From Sinorhizobium terangae (GTDB taxonomy: Bacteria; Pseudomonadota; Alphaproteobacteria; Rhizobiales; Rhizobiaceae): a stretch of DNA of 64,000 nt. The notes beneath the pieces are model-generated. The model did not search any database, was not told the origin of the DNA, and saw only the letters and a list, made by a program, of their open reading frames with translations. Made by a program: the position numbers and the translations under genes. Below are positions 35,626 to 45,731 of the stretch, one piece after another (within the stretch, counting starts at the first letter, position 1; each line of letters opens with the position of its first letter). The stretch is from positions 2,542,001 to 2,606,000 of the forward strand of contig NZ_CP121659.1 of assembly GCF_029714365.1 (NCBI RefSeq), read 5' to 3'.

Positions 35626-36618
35626 ATGACAGTGAGATTTGGTCTTCTGGGCGCCGGGCGCATAGGCAAGGTTCACGCGAAAGCCGTCAGCGGCAATCCC
35701 GACGCCGTCCTCGTCGCGGTCGCCGACGCTTTCCCGGCCGCGGCGGACGCCATCGCCAATGCCTATGGCTGCGAAGTGCGCACGATCGAGGCAATCGAAA
35801 GCGCTGCCGACATTGACGCCGTCGTCATCTGCACGCCGACCGACACGCACGCCGACTTGATCGAGCGCTTTGCCCGCGCTGGCAAGGCGATCTTCTGCGA
35901 AAAGCCGATCGATCTCGATGTCGAGCGCGTGAAGGCCTGCCTTAATGTCGTATCGGACACCAAGGCAAAACTGATGGTCGGCTTCAATCGCCGCTTCGAT
36001 CCGCATTTCATGGCCGTGCGCAAGGCGATCGATGACGGCCGCATCGGCGATGTCGAGATGGTGACGATCACCTCACGCGATCCGGGTGCGCCGCCGGTCG
36101 ATTATATCAAGCGCTCCGGCGGTATCTTCCGCGACATGACGATCCACGATTTCGACATGGCGCGCTTCCTGCTCGGGGAAGAGCCGGTCACCGTGACCGC
36201 GACCGCTGCCGTGCTCGTGGACAAGGCGATCGGCGAGGCCGGAGACTATGACAGCGTCTCGGTCATCCTGCAGACGGCCTCCGGCAGACAGGCGATCATC
36301 TCGAATTCGCGCCGTGCCACCTATGGCTACGATCAGCGCATCGAGGTTCACGGATCGAAGGGCGTCGTCTCGGCGGAAAACCAGCGCCCGGTATCGATCG
36401 AAATCGCCACCGGCGAAGGCTACACCCGCCCGCCGCTGCACGACTTCTTCATGACGCGCTATACCGAGGCCTACGCAAACGAGATCGAAAGCTTCATCGC
36501 TGCCATCGAAAAAGGCGCGGAAATCACGCCCTCCGGCAAGGACGGCCTCGCGGCACTGGCACTGGCGGACGCGGCCGTGAAATCGGTTGCCGAGAAGCGC
36601 CAGGTGAGCATCGCCTGA
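35626..36618 (+). CDS. idhA: myo-inositol 2-dehydrogenase
   Basis: A 330-residue NAD-dependent dehydrogenase of the Gfo/Idh/MocA family oxidising myo-inositol to 2-keto-myo-inositol. VRFGLLGAGRIGKVHAKAV binds NAD; the catalytic lysine is in FCEKPIDLD and the histidine in FRDMTIHDFDMARFL. Length and sequence match rhizobial IdhA by memory. The gene is single here; other iol genes are not in the window. It is preceded by IolR-type boxes and followed by a strong terminator. Confidence 0.93.
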   Translation: MTVRFGLLGAGRIGKVHAKAVSGNPDAVLVAVADAFPAAADAIANAYGCEVRTIEAIESAADIDAVVICTPTDTHADLIERFARAGKAIFCEKPIDLDVERVKACLNVVSDTKAKLMVGFNRRFDPHFMAVRKAIDDGRIGDVEMVTITSRDPGAPPVDYIKRSGGIFRDMTIHDFDMARFLLGEEPVTVTATAAVLVDKAIGEAGDYDSVSVILQTASGRQAIISNSRRATYGYDQRIEVHGSKGVVSAENQRPVSIEIATGEGYTRPPLHDFFMTRYTEAYANEIESFIAAIEKGAEITPSGKDGLAALALADAAVKSVAEKRQVSIA

Positions 36619-36642
36619 CGCTGCATTTTCAGCAAAACAGCC

Positions 36643-36677
36643 AAGGCCGGGTTTTGAGCCCGGCCTTGATCTTTTTC
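36643..36677 (+). terminator. intrinsic terminator after idhA
   Basis: Stem AAGGCCGGG / CCCGGCCTT (perfect, nine bases) with a seven-base loop, then GATCTTTTT. It lies between two convergent genes and may work in both directions. Confidence 0.88.
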
Positions 36678-36689
36678 ATTCGGTGAACA

Positions 36690-39038
36690 TCACGCCTCGG
36701 CCCTTGGCCGGTCCTGCACCGGCTGGTTGGCACTCGGTGCGCGCCCCGGACGACCGGAGAGGAAGCCCTGTATCTGCCGGCAGCCCTCTTCGACGATGAT
36801 CTGCTTCTGCCGCTCCGTTTCGACACCTTCGGTCACCACCGGCAGGTTGAGGCTTTGGCCAAGCGCGATGATCGCGCGGATGATGGCATGCGCCGCAGGG
36901 TCCTTGTCGAGAGCCGCCGTGAAGCTGCAATCGATCTTCAGTTTGTCGAACGGGAAGGTCTGGAGGTTGCTGAGCGAGGAATGGCCCGTCCCGAAGTCGT
37001 CCATGACGATGCGCACGCCGAGCAGCCGCAGCCGGACGAGCGTCGTCAACACGTCATCTCTATTGTGCATCAGCACTGCTTCGGTGATCTCCAGTTCCAG
37101 CCGGCGCGGCTCGAGACCGGTGCGCCTCAGAATCGCTTCAATCTGGTCAAAGAGGTTGGGAAGCAGAAACTGCACCGGCGAGATATTGACCGAAATCGCC
37201 AACGGCTCGTTCCAGCGGGCCGCTTCAAGGCAGGCCTGCTCAAGCACCCACTCGCCGATCTGGATGATCGAGCCGCTTTCCTCGGCGATCGGAATAAAGA
37301 TACTGGGACTGACAAGACCGCGATCGGGATGTTGCCAGCGCAACAGCGCCTCGTAGCCGACGATCCTGTCGTCACGAACGTCGACGAGCGGTTGGTATTC
37401 GAGGAAGAGCTGGCGCCTGACGACCGCGTGCCGAAGGTCGTTTTCCATTTGCCGGCGCGTGCGCACCGCTGCATCCATCTCGGCGTCGAAGAAGCAGGCA
37501 ATGCCCTTGCCGGTCTGCTTCGCGCGGTAAAGCGCCGTATCGGCATTGTTGCAAAGCCGGTCCGCCGTCATTCCGTCGGCCGGATAGATCGCCACACCGA
37601 TGCTGACGCCAACAGCCATCGGGTCACGGCTGGTATCCATTTCCTCTGCAATGGATCTCAGAATGCGCTCCGACAATTGCCGCGCTGCCTCGGGCTGCCC
37701 GGCGGACGGCTGGATGATCGCGAATTCGTCGCCGCCGAGCCGCGCGATCGTATCGCCATCCCCGCATGCCGCGCGCAGGATGTCCGCCACCTTGCGCAGG
37801 ATGCGGTCGCCTTCCCCGTGGCCGAAAATATCATTGACGGCCTTGAAGCGGTCGAGGTCGAGACAGAGGACAGCCAGCAGTTCGTTCCTCGCGCTCGCTA
37901 CGGCGATCGACTGCGCCAACCGCCGATCGAACGAACTGCGGTTCGAAAGGTCGGTCAGCGCATCATGATGCGCAAGGTGCTCGATCGTGCGTTCCGCCTC
38001 CTTGCGCTGGCTGAGATCGCGCACGAAAATCACGTCGCACTCCCGACCCCGGTATTCGATCGTGCGACACGTGTATTCGACGGGAATTCGCCTCCCGTCC
38101 GCGTGAAGCAGTTCGAGTTCGCATGAGCCGCCGAACGCCCGACGATCCCCCGGCCGTTCCCGATCCTGCGCGAACAGCTCCGTCAGGTTTTTCTTTGCCA
38201 GTTCGGCTGCGGTCCGGCCGCAAAGGCTCATGAAACGCTCGTTGATATCGACGATTTCATCACCGCGGACGATCATCATGCCTTCGAGCGACGCGTTGAC
38301 GAGCCCGCGAAGATCGGTGAGGTGCCGGTCGAGGAAGAGCGCGCCGAAAGCCACGAGGATGAGTGTCGTCGATGCAGCGATCACGCCGCCCGCAAGCCAG
38401 GCAGGATCGAATGTGGTAGCGGCGGCAACGCTCGGGTCCGGCACAAGGCCGACACCGCTCATCGACTTGAAGTGCATCGCGCAAATCGCAAGCACCAATA
38501 GGACCGTGGACGCGACCAGCCCGCGAACGCCCTGCAGCTTTCGGAACAGATGAAGCGCGACGCCTGCGATCAGCATGCCGAGGATGACGGCGGTCACGGT
38601 GGATCGAAAGTCGAACGTAACCTGGCCTTGCGCTTCGACCGCGCGCATGCCGGTGAAATGCATTGCTGCGATGCCGAGGCCGAGCAGAATGCCGCCGACG
38701 GCGAAGGCGTAGCGGAAGGTTCCGGCGAGCGCCACGGTGAATGCAATCCAGGACGCCGCGATCGCCACCAGCACCGAGAGGGTCGTGCCTCGGACCTCAT
38801 ATGCGATCGGCATGCCGCCGTCGTAGGCGAGCATCGCGATGAAGTGTGTCGACCAGATGCCGACGCCGGACGCAAAGGCGCAGGCGACGGTCCAAAGGCG
38901 GCGCTCAGTGCCGAGGCTGCGCTGCGCGCGCATCAGGAGCAGCATCGTGGCGACGCTGCCGGCAAGACAAACGATCGCCGCAATGGCGATCAGTCGCCAG
39001 TCATGATCATTGCGTATGCATGCAATCACTGAAAACAT
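36690..39038 (-). CDS. MHYT-PAS-GGDEF-EAL c-di-GMP signalling protein
   Basis: A 782-residue membrane protein with an N-terminal seven-helix MHYT sensor (motifs STHFIAML, AMHFTGM and AMHFKSM, residues ~1-225), a PAS domain (~245-345), a GGDEF domain with intact ARLGGDEFAII and an EAL domain with YEALLRW, DDFGTGHSS and VTEGVET. Both catalytic centres look complete, so it could make and degrade c-di-GMP. MHYT domains are proposed to bind copper and sense gases. It stands alone, between idhA and the ROK regulator. Confidence 0.93.
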   Translation of the reverse strand: MFSVIACIRNDHDWRLIAIAAIVCLAGSVATMLLLMRAQRSLGTERRLWTVACAFASGVGIWSTHFIAMLAYDGGMPIAYEVRGTTLSVLVAIAASWIAFTVALAGTFRYAFAVGGILLGLGIAAMHFTGMRAVEAQGQVTFDFRSTVTAVILGMLIAGVALHLFRKLQGVRGLVASTVLLVLAICAMHFKSMSGVGLVPDPSVAAATTFDPAWLAGGVIAASTTLILVAFGALFLDRHLTDLRGLVNASLEGMMIVRGDEIVDINERFMSLCGRTAAELAKKNLTELFAQDRERPGDRRAFGGSCELELLHADGRRIPVEYTCRTIEYRGRECDVIFVRDLSQRKEAERTIEHLAHHDALTDLSNRSSFDRRLAQSIAVASARNELLAVLCLDLDRFKAVNDIFGHGEGDRILRKVADILRAACGDGDTIARLGGDEFAIIQPSAGQPEAARQLSERILRSIAEEMDTSRDPMAVGVSIGVAIYPADGMTADRLCNNADTALYRAKQTGKGIACFFDAEMDAAVRTRRQMENDLRHAVVRRQLFLEYQPLVDVRDDRIVGYEALLRWQHPDRGLVSPSIFIPIAEESGSIIQIGEWVLEQACLEAARWNEPLAISVNISPVQFLLPNLFDQIEAILRRTGLEPRRLELEITEAVLMHNRDDVLTTLVRLRLLGVRIVMDDFGTGHSSLSNLQTFPFDKLKIDCSFTAALDKDPAAHAIIRAIIALGQSLNLPVVTEGVETERQKQIIVEEGCRQIQGFLSGRPGRAPSANQPVQDRPRAEA

Positions 39039-39165
39039 CGCTGCCCCCTGCGTCAGGGACAGCTTTGCAAGGAGTCTCTAAATAACCGTAAATTGCAGAG
39101 ACACCAGAATTCGCCCGAGAGATTTCAGTGCCGAGCGACGCGGAGCGCCGAGGCGGCGTTCGAAC

Positions 39166-40374
39166 TTAGCCATGCCCGCCGGCAATGTCTGCGTCGATCG
39201 TGCTGAGTGCGCGATTGAGATGGCCATCGAAAACGAGCCGCTGCTCGTCGGCTGCCACCGCGATTTCCGGCAGTCCTTGCAGGCGTACCTGCAGGGACTG
39301 GGCGAGCCCCTCCTCCAGTCCCTTGTGAAGGAGATCGAAGTAACGTGTCCCCGGTCCGGTGACGAAGATCGGCATCGGCTCGTAGAGGCTGAGCAAGCGG
39401 GAAATGCCGTTGCCGAGCGCGATGCCGGCCTGGCGGAAGGCGTAGCCGGCCATGCGGTGTCCCTGGCGCGCGTTGGCCGCAATCTTGTCCATCTCCGATA
39501 GCGGCACGAACTTCGCAGGGATCGTGTCGGAGGGCACCTCGAACGCCGTGCGCAGGATTCCATAGAAGCCCGCCGCCGCTTCGATGCAGCCGTGGCCGCC
39601 GCATCGGCAAAGCCCAGCGGAGCTCGTGTGCAGCATGTGCCCGAAATTCGGCGCCGAAACATCAAGTTCGCCGAGACGGCCTTTCCGTGCAAGGCCGAGA
39701 CCGATGCTGTGCCCAAGCGATATGGCTGCAAGCGCCTTGAAGTCTTCTCTCTCCTCCTCGGCTCGGACCGCAAGCGCTTGGGCAACCAGCAGCGTCTCGT
39801 TGCTGAGCATGATCTTGGCCCGCCAATCCGGGCGCAGCAGCTCTTCGAAATCGAGTTCCTCTTGGCCGAAAACCGGGGACCAGATCAGTCGCGCTCCATC
39901 AGCCGCAACAAGGCCCTTGCTGCTGATCGAGATGGCAAGCACATCTTCCTTCGTGATGCGGGAGCGCTGGAGCAGCCGTTCAAGCGCTGCGGCGAATACC
40001 TGCCCGAAAGCGGCGGTGCCCCTGAGATCGTGTTGTCTCGCCTCCTCGAACCGGTCGAGCAGAGTGCCGCCGTAATCGGCGAGCGAATACTGCACGATAT
40101 CGGACGAGATGCGCACGACGATCACATGGCCGCAGTCGCGCCGCGGCATGAAAAGCACACGCGGCCGGCCACGGCCGCCTTGAACGTGCTGTTCACTTCT
40201 GGCGATGATTCCGGCGCGTTCCAGTTCCGCCGTGATGGCGGAGACGGTGGCCGAGGCGAGATCGGTTTCCGATGCGATTTCCGTGTGCGACAGGGAACCT
40301 TTCCGGCGGAGCGCCGCAAGGACAAGCGTGCTGTTCTGCTGACGTACAAGTTCAGTGCTGGACTTCGTCAGCAT
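39166..40374 (-). CDS. ROK-family transcriptional repressor (XylR-like)
   Basis: A 402-residue ROK regulator: an N-terminal winged helix (GSLSHTEIASETDLASATVSAITAELERAGI, residues ~26-56, here summarised), then a sugar-kinase-like domain with the zinc motif CRCGGHGCIE. It is divergent from the xylose-type ABC genes, the classical arrangement for repressors of xylose transport. A perfect 21-base inverted repeat lies in the shared promoter. The inducer is probably the transported sugar. Confidence 0.88.
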   Translation of the reverse strand: MLTKSSTELVRQQNSTLVLAALRRKGSLSHTEIASETDLASATVSAITAELERAGIIARSEQHVQGGRGRPRVLFMPRRDCGHVIVVRISSDIVQYSLADYGGTLLDRFEEARQHDLRGTAAFGQVFAAALERLLQRSRITKEDVLAISISSKGLVAADGARLIWSPVFGQEELDFEELLRPDWRAKIMLSNETLLVAQALAVRAEEEREDFKALAAISLGHSIGLGLARKGRLGELDVSAPNFGHMLHTSSAGLCRCGGHGCIEAAAGFYGILRTAFEVPSDTIPAKFVPLSEMDKIAANARQGHRMAGYAFRQAGIALGNGISRLLSLYEPMPIFVTGPGTRYFDLLHKGLEEGLAQSLQVRLQGLPEIAVAADEQRLVFDGHLNRALSTIDADIAGGHG

Positions 40375-40568
40375 TACGCGTCCCTGTCGATGGCGGATCC
40401 TTCAACCCCATGCCTCCTCCAAAGCATCTGTTGACCGGCAAGACAAGGCGCCCTGCATGTTTACTCGGACGGAAGCCGATCCAAGGGCAAAAACATACAG
40501 CATTTCAACATGCTATCACGACTTTTGCGCCTTCCCGGAAGAGGCGCATGGCGCTGCACGGGGCCTTG

Positions 40569-40597
40569 TTGACAGCCTGCTAAAACTCTGACATTTA
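40569..40597 (+). promoter_or_regulatory. candidate promoter of the xylF-type operon
   Basis: A consensus -35 TTGACA (40569-40574) is followed after 17 bases by CATTTA (40592-40597) as the -10 element. The operator starts one base later. Confidence 0.6.
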
Positions 40598-40618
40598 TTT
40601 TCTCGACTGTCGAGAAAA
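40598..40618. promoter_or_regulatory. perfect inverted repeat, candidate ROK operator
   Basis: Arms TTTTCTCGAC (40598-40607) and GTCGAGAAAA (40609-40618) are exact complements around a single T. The site covers the expected transcription start of the xylF-type operon, a standard position for repression. Confidence 0.75.
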
Positions 40619-40721
40619 AAGTCCGCACTGGTTGCGGCGGGCTTGCGACAGCACTTCACGGTTGGCCGAGGAGGCGTGCGGGAGGTTCGTGCGCACGGCG
40701 CAACCATTTGGGAGGGATGAA

Positions 40722-41762
40722 ATGAAATCCGTTTTGAAGTTGATGGCGGGGGCTGCCATCATCGCGTCCATGCATTCGGCGGCCATCGCCAAGGATCTTG
40801 TCGTCGGCGTTTCCTGGTCGAACTTCCAGGAAGAGCGTTGGAAAACCGACGAGGCCGCCATCAAGGCCGCGCTTGAAGCTTCCGGCGACAAGTATATCTC
40901 CGCCGATGCCCAGTCTTCCGCCGCCAAGCAGCTGACCGACATCGAATCGCTGATCGCGCAGGGCGCAAACGCCTTGATCGTGCTTGCCCAGGACTCCGAC
41001 GCGATCGCCCCGGCGATCGAAAAGGCCACCGCAGAGGGTATCCCGGTCGTCGGCTATGACCGCCTGATCGAAAATCCGGCCGCCTTCTACATCACTTTCG
41101 ACAACAAGGAAGTGGGCCGCATGCAGGCTCGCGAAGTCTTCAAGGTGAAGCCGGAAGGCAACTTCGTCTTCATCAAGGGCTCCTCGTCCGACCCGAATGC
41201 CGACTTCCTCTTTGCCGGCCAGATGGAAGTGCTGAAGGAAGCGGTTGACGGCGGCAAGATCAAGAACGTCGGCGAGGCCTACACCGACGGCTGGAAGCCG
41301 GAAAATGCCCAGAAGAACATGGAGCAGTTCCTGACCGCCAACGACAACAAGGTCGACGCGGTCGTCGCTTCGAACGACGGCACGGCCGGCGGCGCCATCG
41401 CGGCACTTTCGGCGCAGGGCCTCGCAGGCGCCGTTCCGGTCTCCGGGCAAGACGGTGACTTTGCGGCGCTTAACCGCGTCGCGCTCGGCACCCAGACGGT
41501 TTCCGTATGGAAGGACGCCCGCGAGCTCGGCAAGAAGGCCGCTGAAATCGCTTCCGCGCTCGCCGCCGGCAAGACGATGGACGAGATCGAGGGCGTTCAA
41601 ACCTTCAACGGCGGACCGAAGGGCGTTGCCATGAAGTCGGTCTTCCTGGCACCGCTTGCCATCACCAAGGACAATCTGAACGTCGTCATCGACGCCGGCT
41701 GGATTTCCAAGGACGCAGCCTGCCAGGGCGTTGCTGCCGGCACCATCGCCGCGTGCAACTGA
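40722..41762 (+). CDS. xylF: xylose-type periplasmic sugar-binding protein
   Basis: A 346-residue periplasmic binding protein resembling XylF. A signal peptide ([20 protein letters not shown]...) precedes [51 protein letters not shown] and [21 protein letters not shown] are characteristic. The ribosome site GGGAGGG is strong. D-xylose is the likely ligand but a related sugar is possible. It heads a three-gene operon; a long hairpin separates it from the permease gene. Confidence 0.88.
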   Translation: MKSVLKLMAGAAIIASMHSAAIAKDLVVGVSWSNFQEERWKTDEAAIKAALEASGDKYISADAQSSAAKQLTDIESLIAQGANALIVLAQDSDAIAPAIEKATAEGIPVVGYDRLIENPAAFYITFDNKEVGRMQAREVFKVKPEGNFVFIKGSSSDPNADFLFAGQMEVLKEAVDGGKIKNVGEAYTDGWKPENAQKNMEQFLTANDNKVDAVVASNDGTAGGAIAALSAQGLAGAVPVSGQDGDFAALNRVALGTQTVSVWKDARELGKKAAEIASALAAGKTMDEIEGVQTFNGGPKGVAMKSVFLAPLAITKDNLNVVIDAGWISKDAACQGVAAGTIAACN

Positions 41763-41780
41763 CGGCTCGGCATTTGAATT

Positions 41781-41829
41781 GACCTCAAGACGCCGCAACG
41801 TGACCGCGTTGCGGCGTTTGCTTGAGGTC
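41781..41829 (+). terminator. long intercistronic hairpin between xylF and xylH
   Basis: Nested perfect arms GACCTCAAG/CTTGAGGTC (9 bases) and ACGCCGCAACG/CGTTGCGGCGT (11 bases) form a 20-base-pair stem with a TTG bulge and a six-base loop. It starts 18 bases after the xylF stop. There is no strong T-run after it, so it may protect the xylF mRNA 3' end or attenuate transcription rather than end it fully. Confidence 0.75.
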
Positions 41830-41920
41830 GGGACGGTCTTCGCATGCAGGTGATAAGATCGCGGCAACGCGGCGCGAAAATAGCCGCATGAGCAAATGGA
41901 AACAGTGGGGGACGGCGGCC

Positions 41921-43234
41921 ATGGCCGACACGACAAATACCGCACATTTTAATCGCGCGCGCAGCGCGGCTGAGAATCCAGTGAAGCGCTTCTTCCGCGC
42001 CACCGAAATCGATACCCGCCTGCTCGGCATGGTCGGCGCGATGCTGATCATCTGGATCGGCTTCGACTTCCTGTCCGGCGGCCTGTTCCTCACGCCGCGA
42101 AACCTCTGGAACCTTTCGGTGCAGACTGCCTCGGTCGCCGTCATGGCGACCGGCATGGTTCTCGTCATCGTCACCCGCAATATCGATCTGTCGGTCGGCT
42201 CCATCCTCGGCTTCGTCGGCATGATCATGGGCGTGCTGCAGGCTGAACTGCTGCCGCAGATCCTCGGCTTTAACCATCCTGCCACCTGGATCATCACGCT
42301 GCTTGCCGGCCTTTCCCTCGGAGCGGCGATCGGTGCACTCCATGGCATGATCATCGCTTTCCTCAACGTCCCGTCCTTTATCGTCACCCTCGGCGGTCTC
42401 CTCATCTGGCGCGGCGCCACCTGGTTTGTGACCAGTGGCCGCACTGTCGCGCCGATGGACGCCACCTTCCGCCTGATGGGCGGCGGCACCGAAGGCTCGA
42501 TCGGCGCGACGGCAAGCTGGATCGTCGGCTTGCTTGCCTGTCTCGCGATCGTCGCCAGCATCATCAACGCCCGCAAGCAACGTAAGCGCTTCGGCTTTCC
42601 CCGCCGCCCGGTCTGGGCCGAGTATTTCCTGTCGGGAATTGGCTGCGCCCTCGTTCTCGGCGCGGTGGCGGTCGCCAACAGCTATCCCTGGCCAACCAAC
42701 ATCGCCCGCAAATACGCCGAAGCCAGCGGCATCGCGTGGCCCGAAGGCGGCCTCTTCATCGCCCACGGCATCGCCATTCCGGTGCTGATCGCCATCGTCA
42801 TCGGCATCGTCATGACCTTCATCGCCACGCGCCTGCGCTTCGGCCGCTACGTTTTCGCGATCGGTGGCAATCCGGAGGCGGCCGAGCTTGCCGGCATCAA
42901 GACGCGCTGGGTCACCGTCCGCATCTTCGCGCTGATGGGCATGCTCTGCGCTGTCGCCGCCGCAATCTCGACGGCGCGCCTCAACGCCGCCACCAATGCC
43001 CAGGGCGAACTCGACGAACTTTACACGATCGCCGCGGCCGTCATCGGCGGCACCTCGCTTGCCGGCGGCATGGGCACGATTGCCGGCGCCATGCTCGGCG
43101 CCCTCGTCATGCAGTCGCTGCAATCCGGCATGGTGCTGCTCGGCATCGACAGCCCGCTGCAGCGGATCGTCGTCGGCGTCGTGCTGGTCACCGCCGTCTG
43201 GCTCGACACCGTATATCGCGCCCGCGCAAAATAA
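41921..43234 (+). CDS. xylH: xylose-type ABC transporter permease
   Basis: A 437-residue inner-membrane permease of the CUT2 family, longer than ribose-type permeases and like XylH. About eleven membrane segments are visible; [21 protein letters not shown] and [18 protein letters not shown] are conserved blocks. ATG 41921 has GGGGGACGG upstream; an ATG at 41888 is an alternative. It is 14 bases from xylG. Confidence 0.9.
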   Translation: MADTTNTAHFNRARSAAENPVKRFFRATEIDTRLLGMVGAMLIIWIGFDFLSGGLFLTPRNLWNLSVQTASVAVMATGMVLVIVTRNIDLSVGSILGFVGMIMGVLQAELLPQILGFNHPATWIITLLAGLSLGAAIGALHGMIIAFLNVPSFIVTLGGLLIWRGATWFVTSGRTVAPMDATFRLMGGGTEGSIGATASWIVGLLACLAIVASIINARKQRKRFGFPRRPVWAEYFLSGIGCALVLGAVAVANSYPWPTNIARKYAEASGIAWPEGGLFIAHGIAIPVLIAIVIGIVMTFIATRLRFGRYVFAIGGNPEAAELAGIKTRWVTVRIFALMGMLCAVAAAISTARLNAATNAQGELDELYTIAAAVIGGTSLAGGMGTIAGAMLGALVMQSLQSGMVLLGIDSPLQRIVVGVVLVTAVWLDTVYRARAK

Positions 43235-43248
43235 TCAGGAGTACGAAC

Positions 43249-44034
<786 letters not shown>

Positions 44035-44058
44035 GCCTGAAGCTCTGCAAACACCACG

Positions 44059-44090
44059 AATGCCGCGTCCGAGGGCGCGGCATTTTTCTT
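44059..44090 (+). terminator. intrinsic terminator after xylG
   Basis: A perfect stem AATGCCGCG / CGCGGCATT with an eight-base loop is followed by TTTC TT, 25 bases after the xylG stop. Confidence 0.82.
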
Positions 44091-44246
44091 CACGGAGGTC
44101 CCTTGTCCTATGCAGCGCTGCGGCCTCCACGCGAACACAGAACGCAAATTTCCGCTGCAAACTCATTCAATCACCATTGAAGCGGCGCGCAAGCTAGGCT
44201 AAGAACCGCTCACAGCCTGCTTCGGCGGCCCTGGCCGCCAACGGAT

Positions 44247-44323
44247 GCACCCGTAGCTCAGCTGGATAGAGTGTTGGATTCCGATTCCAAAGGTCACAGG
44301 TTCGAATCCTGTCGGGTGCGCCA
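44247..44323 (+). tRNA. tRNA-Arg (anticodon CCG)
   Basis: A full cloverleaf can be folded by eye: acceptor GCACCCG/CGGGTGC, D arm GCTC...GAGT, anticodon stem TTGGA/TCCAA with loop TTCCGAT (anticodon CCG), T arm ACAGG TTCGAATC CTGT, and an encoded 3' CCA (44321-44323). It reads the CGG arginine codon. In S. meliloti the tRNA-Arg(CCG) gene is, as I recall, single-copy and essential on pSymB. Confidence 0.97.
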
Positions 44324-44447
44324 TTTTGATATAAACCTGAGAATCCAAGCCGCCGATTCTGCGCCCGAAGCGGCGGAAAATGTCTTTAGCAGTTCGGTTT
44401 TTGCGACGCCAAAGGCGGCGCGTATGCTGCAGGCAAGGACCTCAATC

Positions 44448-44999
44448 ATGAAGAAGCAAGTCTTGTTCATTCAAGGCGGCGGCGCAGGGACCCATGATGA
44501 ATGGGACAACAAGCTCGTCGACAGCCTGAGGCGAGAACTTGGGCCTGGCTACGACGTCCGCTACCCGCGCATGCCGAACGAGGCAGATCCCACCTATTCC
44601 ACATGGAAGGCCGCGCTCGCGGAAGAGATCGCCGGCCTCGATGATGGCGCGATACTGATGGGCCACTCAATTGGCGGAACGGTTCTGATCAACGCGCTCG
44701 CGGGGTCACCACTGAACCGGAAGCTTGCGGGCATATTTCTCATCGCAGCGCCCTTTGTTGGCGCTGGCGGTTGGCCAAGTGAAGATATCCAGCCAACAGC
44801 CGACCTCGGTGCGCGATTGCCTCCAAAGACGCCGGTCCATCTCTATCATGGCAGCGAAGACGACATTGCGCCGTTTGCGCATGTCGATCTCTATGAGAGA
44901 GCGATACCCGGCGCGATAGTGCACCGGCTCCACGGCCGCGATCACCAGCTCAACGACGACTTGGCCGAGGTTGCCGCTGGCGTCCGCGCTTTGAAATGA
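44448..44999 (+). CDS. RBBP9/YdeN-type alpha/beta hydrolase
   Basis: A 183-residue serine hydrolase of the small RBBP9/YdeN type. The nucleophile is in LMGHSIGGT, the acid in YHGSEDDIAPFAH, and the histidine in LHGRDHQLN. AAGGAC precedes ATG 44448; longer in-frame extension would run through the tRNA gene. It stands alone after tRNA-Arg. The substrate is unknown. Confidence 0.85.
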   Translation: MKKQVLFIQGGGAGTHDEWDNKLVDSLRRELGPGYDVRYPRMPNEADPTYSTWKAALAEEIAGLDDGAILMGHSIGGTVLINALAGSPLNRKLAGIFLIAAPFVGAGGWPSEDIQPTADLGARLPPKTPVHLYHGSEDDIAPFAHVDLYERAIPGAIVHRLHGRDHQLNDDLAEVAAGVRALK

Positions 45000-45206
45000 G
45001 ACGGGCCTGCCTGCGACCGCGTTCTCCAACGGGACTTCATATCCGGTATTCGGCGGCGCTTCAGCTCACCCCCACCCCGGTGTGTAGCAGTTTCCGGCGA
45101 CCCCGGTCACAGATGTTTTTTGTGACGGCTCGACACCGCATCGGTCGTCGGGCGCTGTTCACCGGTCGATCTGGCGATCACAAAACGCACAGAAAGCTCA
45201 CGCTTG

Positions 45207-45232
45207 AAATTACATTAGCGCTAATGTAATTT
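45207..45232. promoter_or_regulatory. perfect 26-bp palindrome before the MarR gene
   Basis: The half-site AAATTACATTAGC is followed directly by its exact complement. It ends seven bases before the MarR start codon at 45240, so it almost certainly is an operator, probably of the MarR protein itself, covering the promoter or ribosome site. Confidence 0.8.
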
Positions 45233-45239
45233 GCTGCCC

Positions 45240-45731
45240 ATGAGCCAAAAACAGATGCCAGGTCTCGGTGAACTGCTCCGCTATGTCGGAGAATTGGTCG
45301 ATCAGGGTGCGGAGGAAGAGTACCGCGCCATGAACCTCCCCTATCGCGCCAGATACACCCCGGTCATGCGTGCGCTCGCCGCCGGCGCGGAAACCGTGAC
45401 CGAGATCACCGCCCTGAGCAACCTCACGCAGGGCGCGATCAGCCAGACCGTGAGGCTGATGGAGGCCGATGGCCTAGTGGCACGCCATCGCCTGGAGGAT
45501 GGGCGCAAGAACGGTGTTCATCTGACGGCTCGCGGCCGGGAATTGCTGAAGAGACTTGAACCCCACTGGGCGATCACCTTCACAGCCATAGACGCGTTGG
45601 AAAAGGAAATTGGCCATCCGCTTCTTGAGGTGCTGGCAAAAACGGCGCGCGCACTGGAACACCAGGGATTTGCCGCCCGACTGAGGGCCGCCGCACACCA
45701 CGCAAACGAGGATCACGTCGATGCAGACTGA
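45240..45731 (+). CDS. MarR-family regulator
   Basis: A 163-residue MarR-type regulator with the winged helix AGAETVTEITALSNLTQGAIS...LMEADGLVARHRLEDGRKNGVHLT (residues ~50-100). ATG 45240 is chosen because the in-frame TTG upstream (45231) lies inside the palindrome. There is no strong ribosome site, which fits tight control. The gene overlaps the following methyltransferase by 11 bases, so it leads a three-gene operon. Confidence 0.87.
   Translation: MSQKQMPGLGELLRYVGELVDQGAEEEYRAMNLPYRARYTPVMRALAAGAETVTEITALSNLTQGAISQTVRLMEADGLVARHRLEDGRKNGVHLTARGRELLKRLEPHWAITFTAIDALEKEIGHPLLEVLAKTARALEHQGFAARLRAAAHHANEDHVDAD

Larger units (their letters stand above)
40375..40721. promoter_or_regulatory. 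divergent promoter region ROK / xylF-type operon
   Basis: These 347 bases contain no gene. The right half holds a -35/-10 pair and the operator described separately; between the operator and xylF is a ~100-base leader with the ribosome site GGGAGGGATGAA. The left half near the ROK start shows a weak AGCAT-N6-ATGCT dyad. Confidence 0.6.

Noticed and set aside
41597..43123. 508-codon minus-strand open frame opposite xylF/xylH
   Set aside because: It is low-complexity, rich in Asp, Glu, Arg and Gly, as expected for an antisense frame of a GC-rich membrane protein gene.
44247..44330. tRNA-Arg as an integration site of a mobile island
   Set aside because: No integrase and no repeated tRNA 3' end were found downstream.
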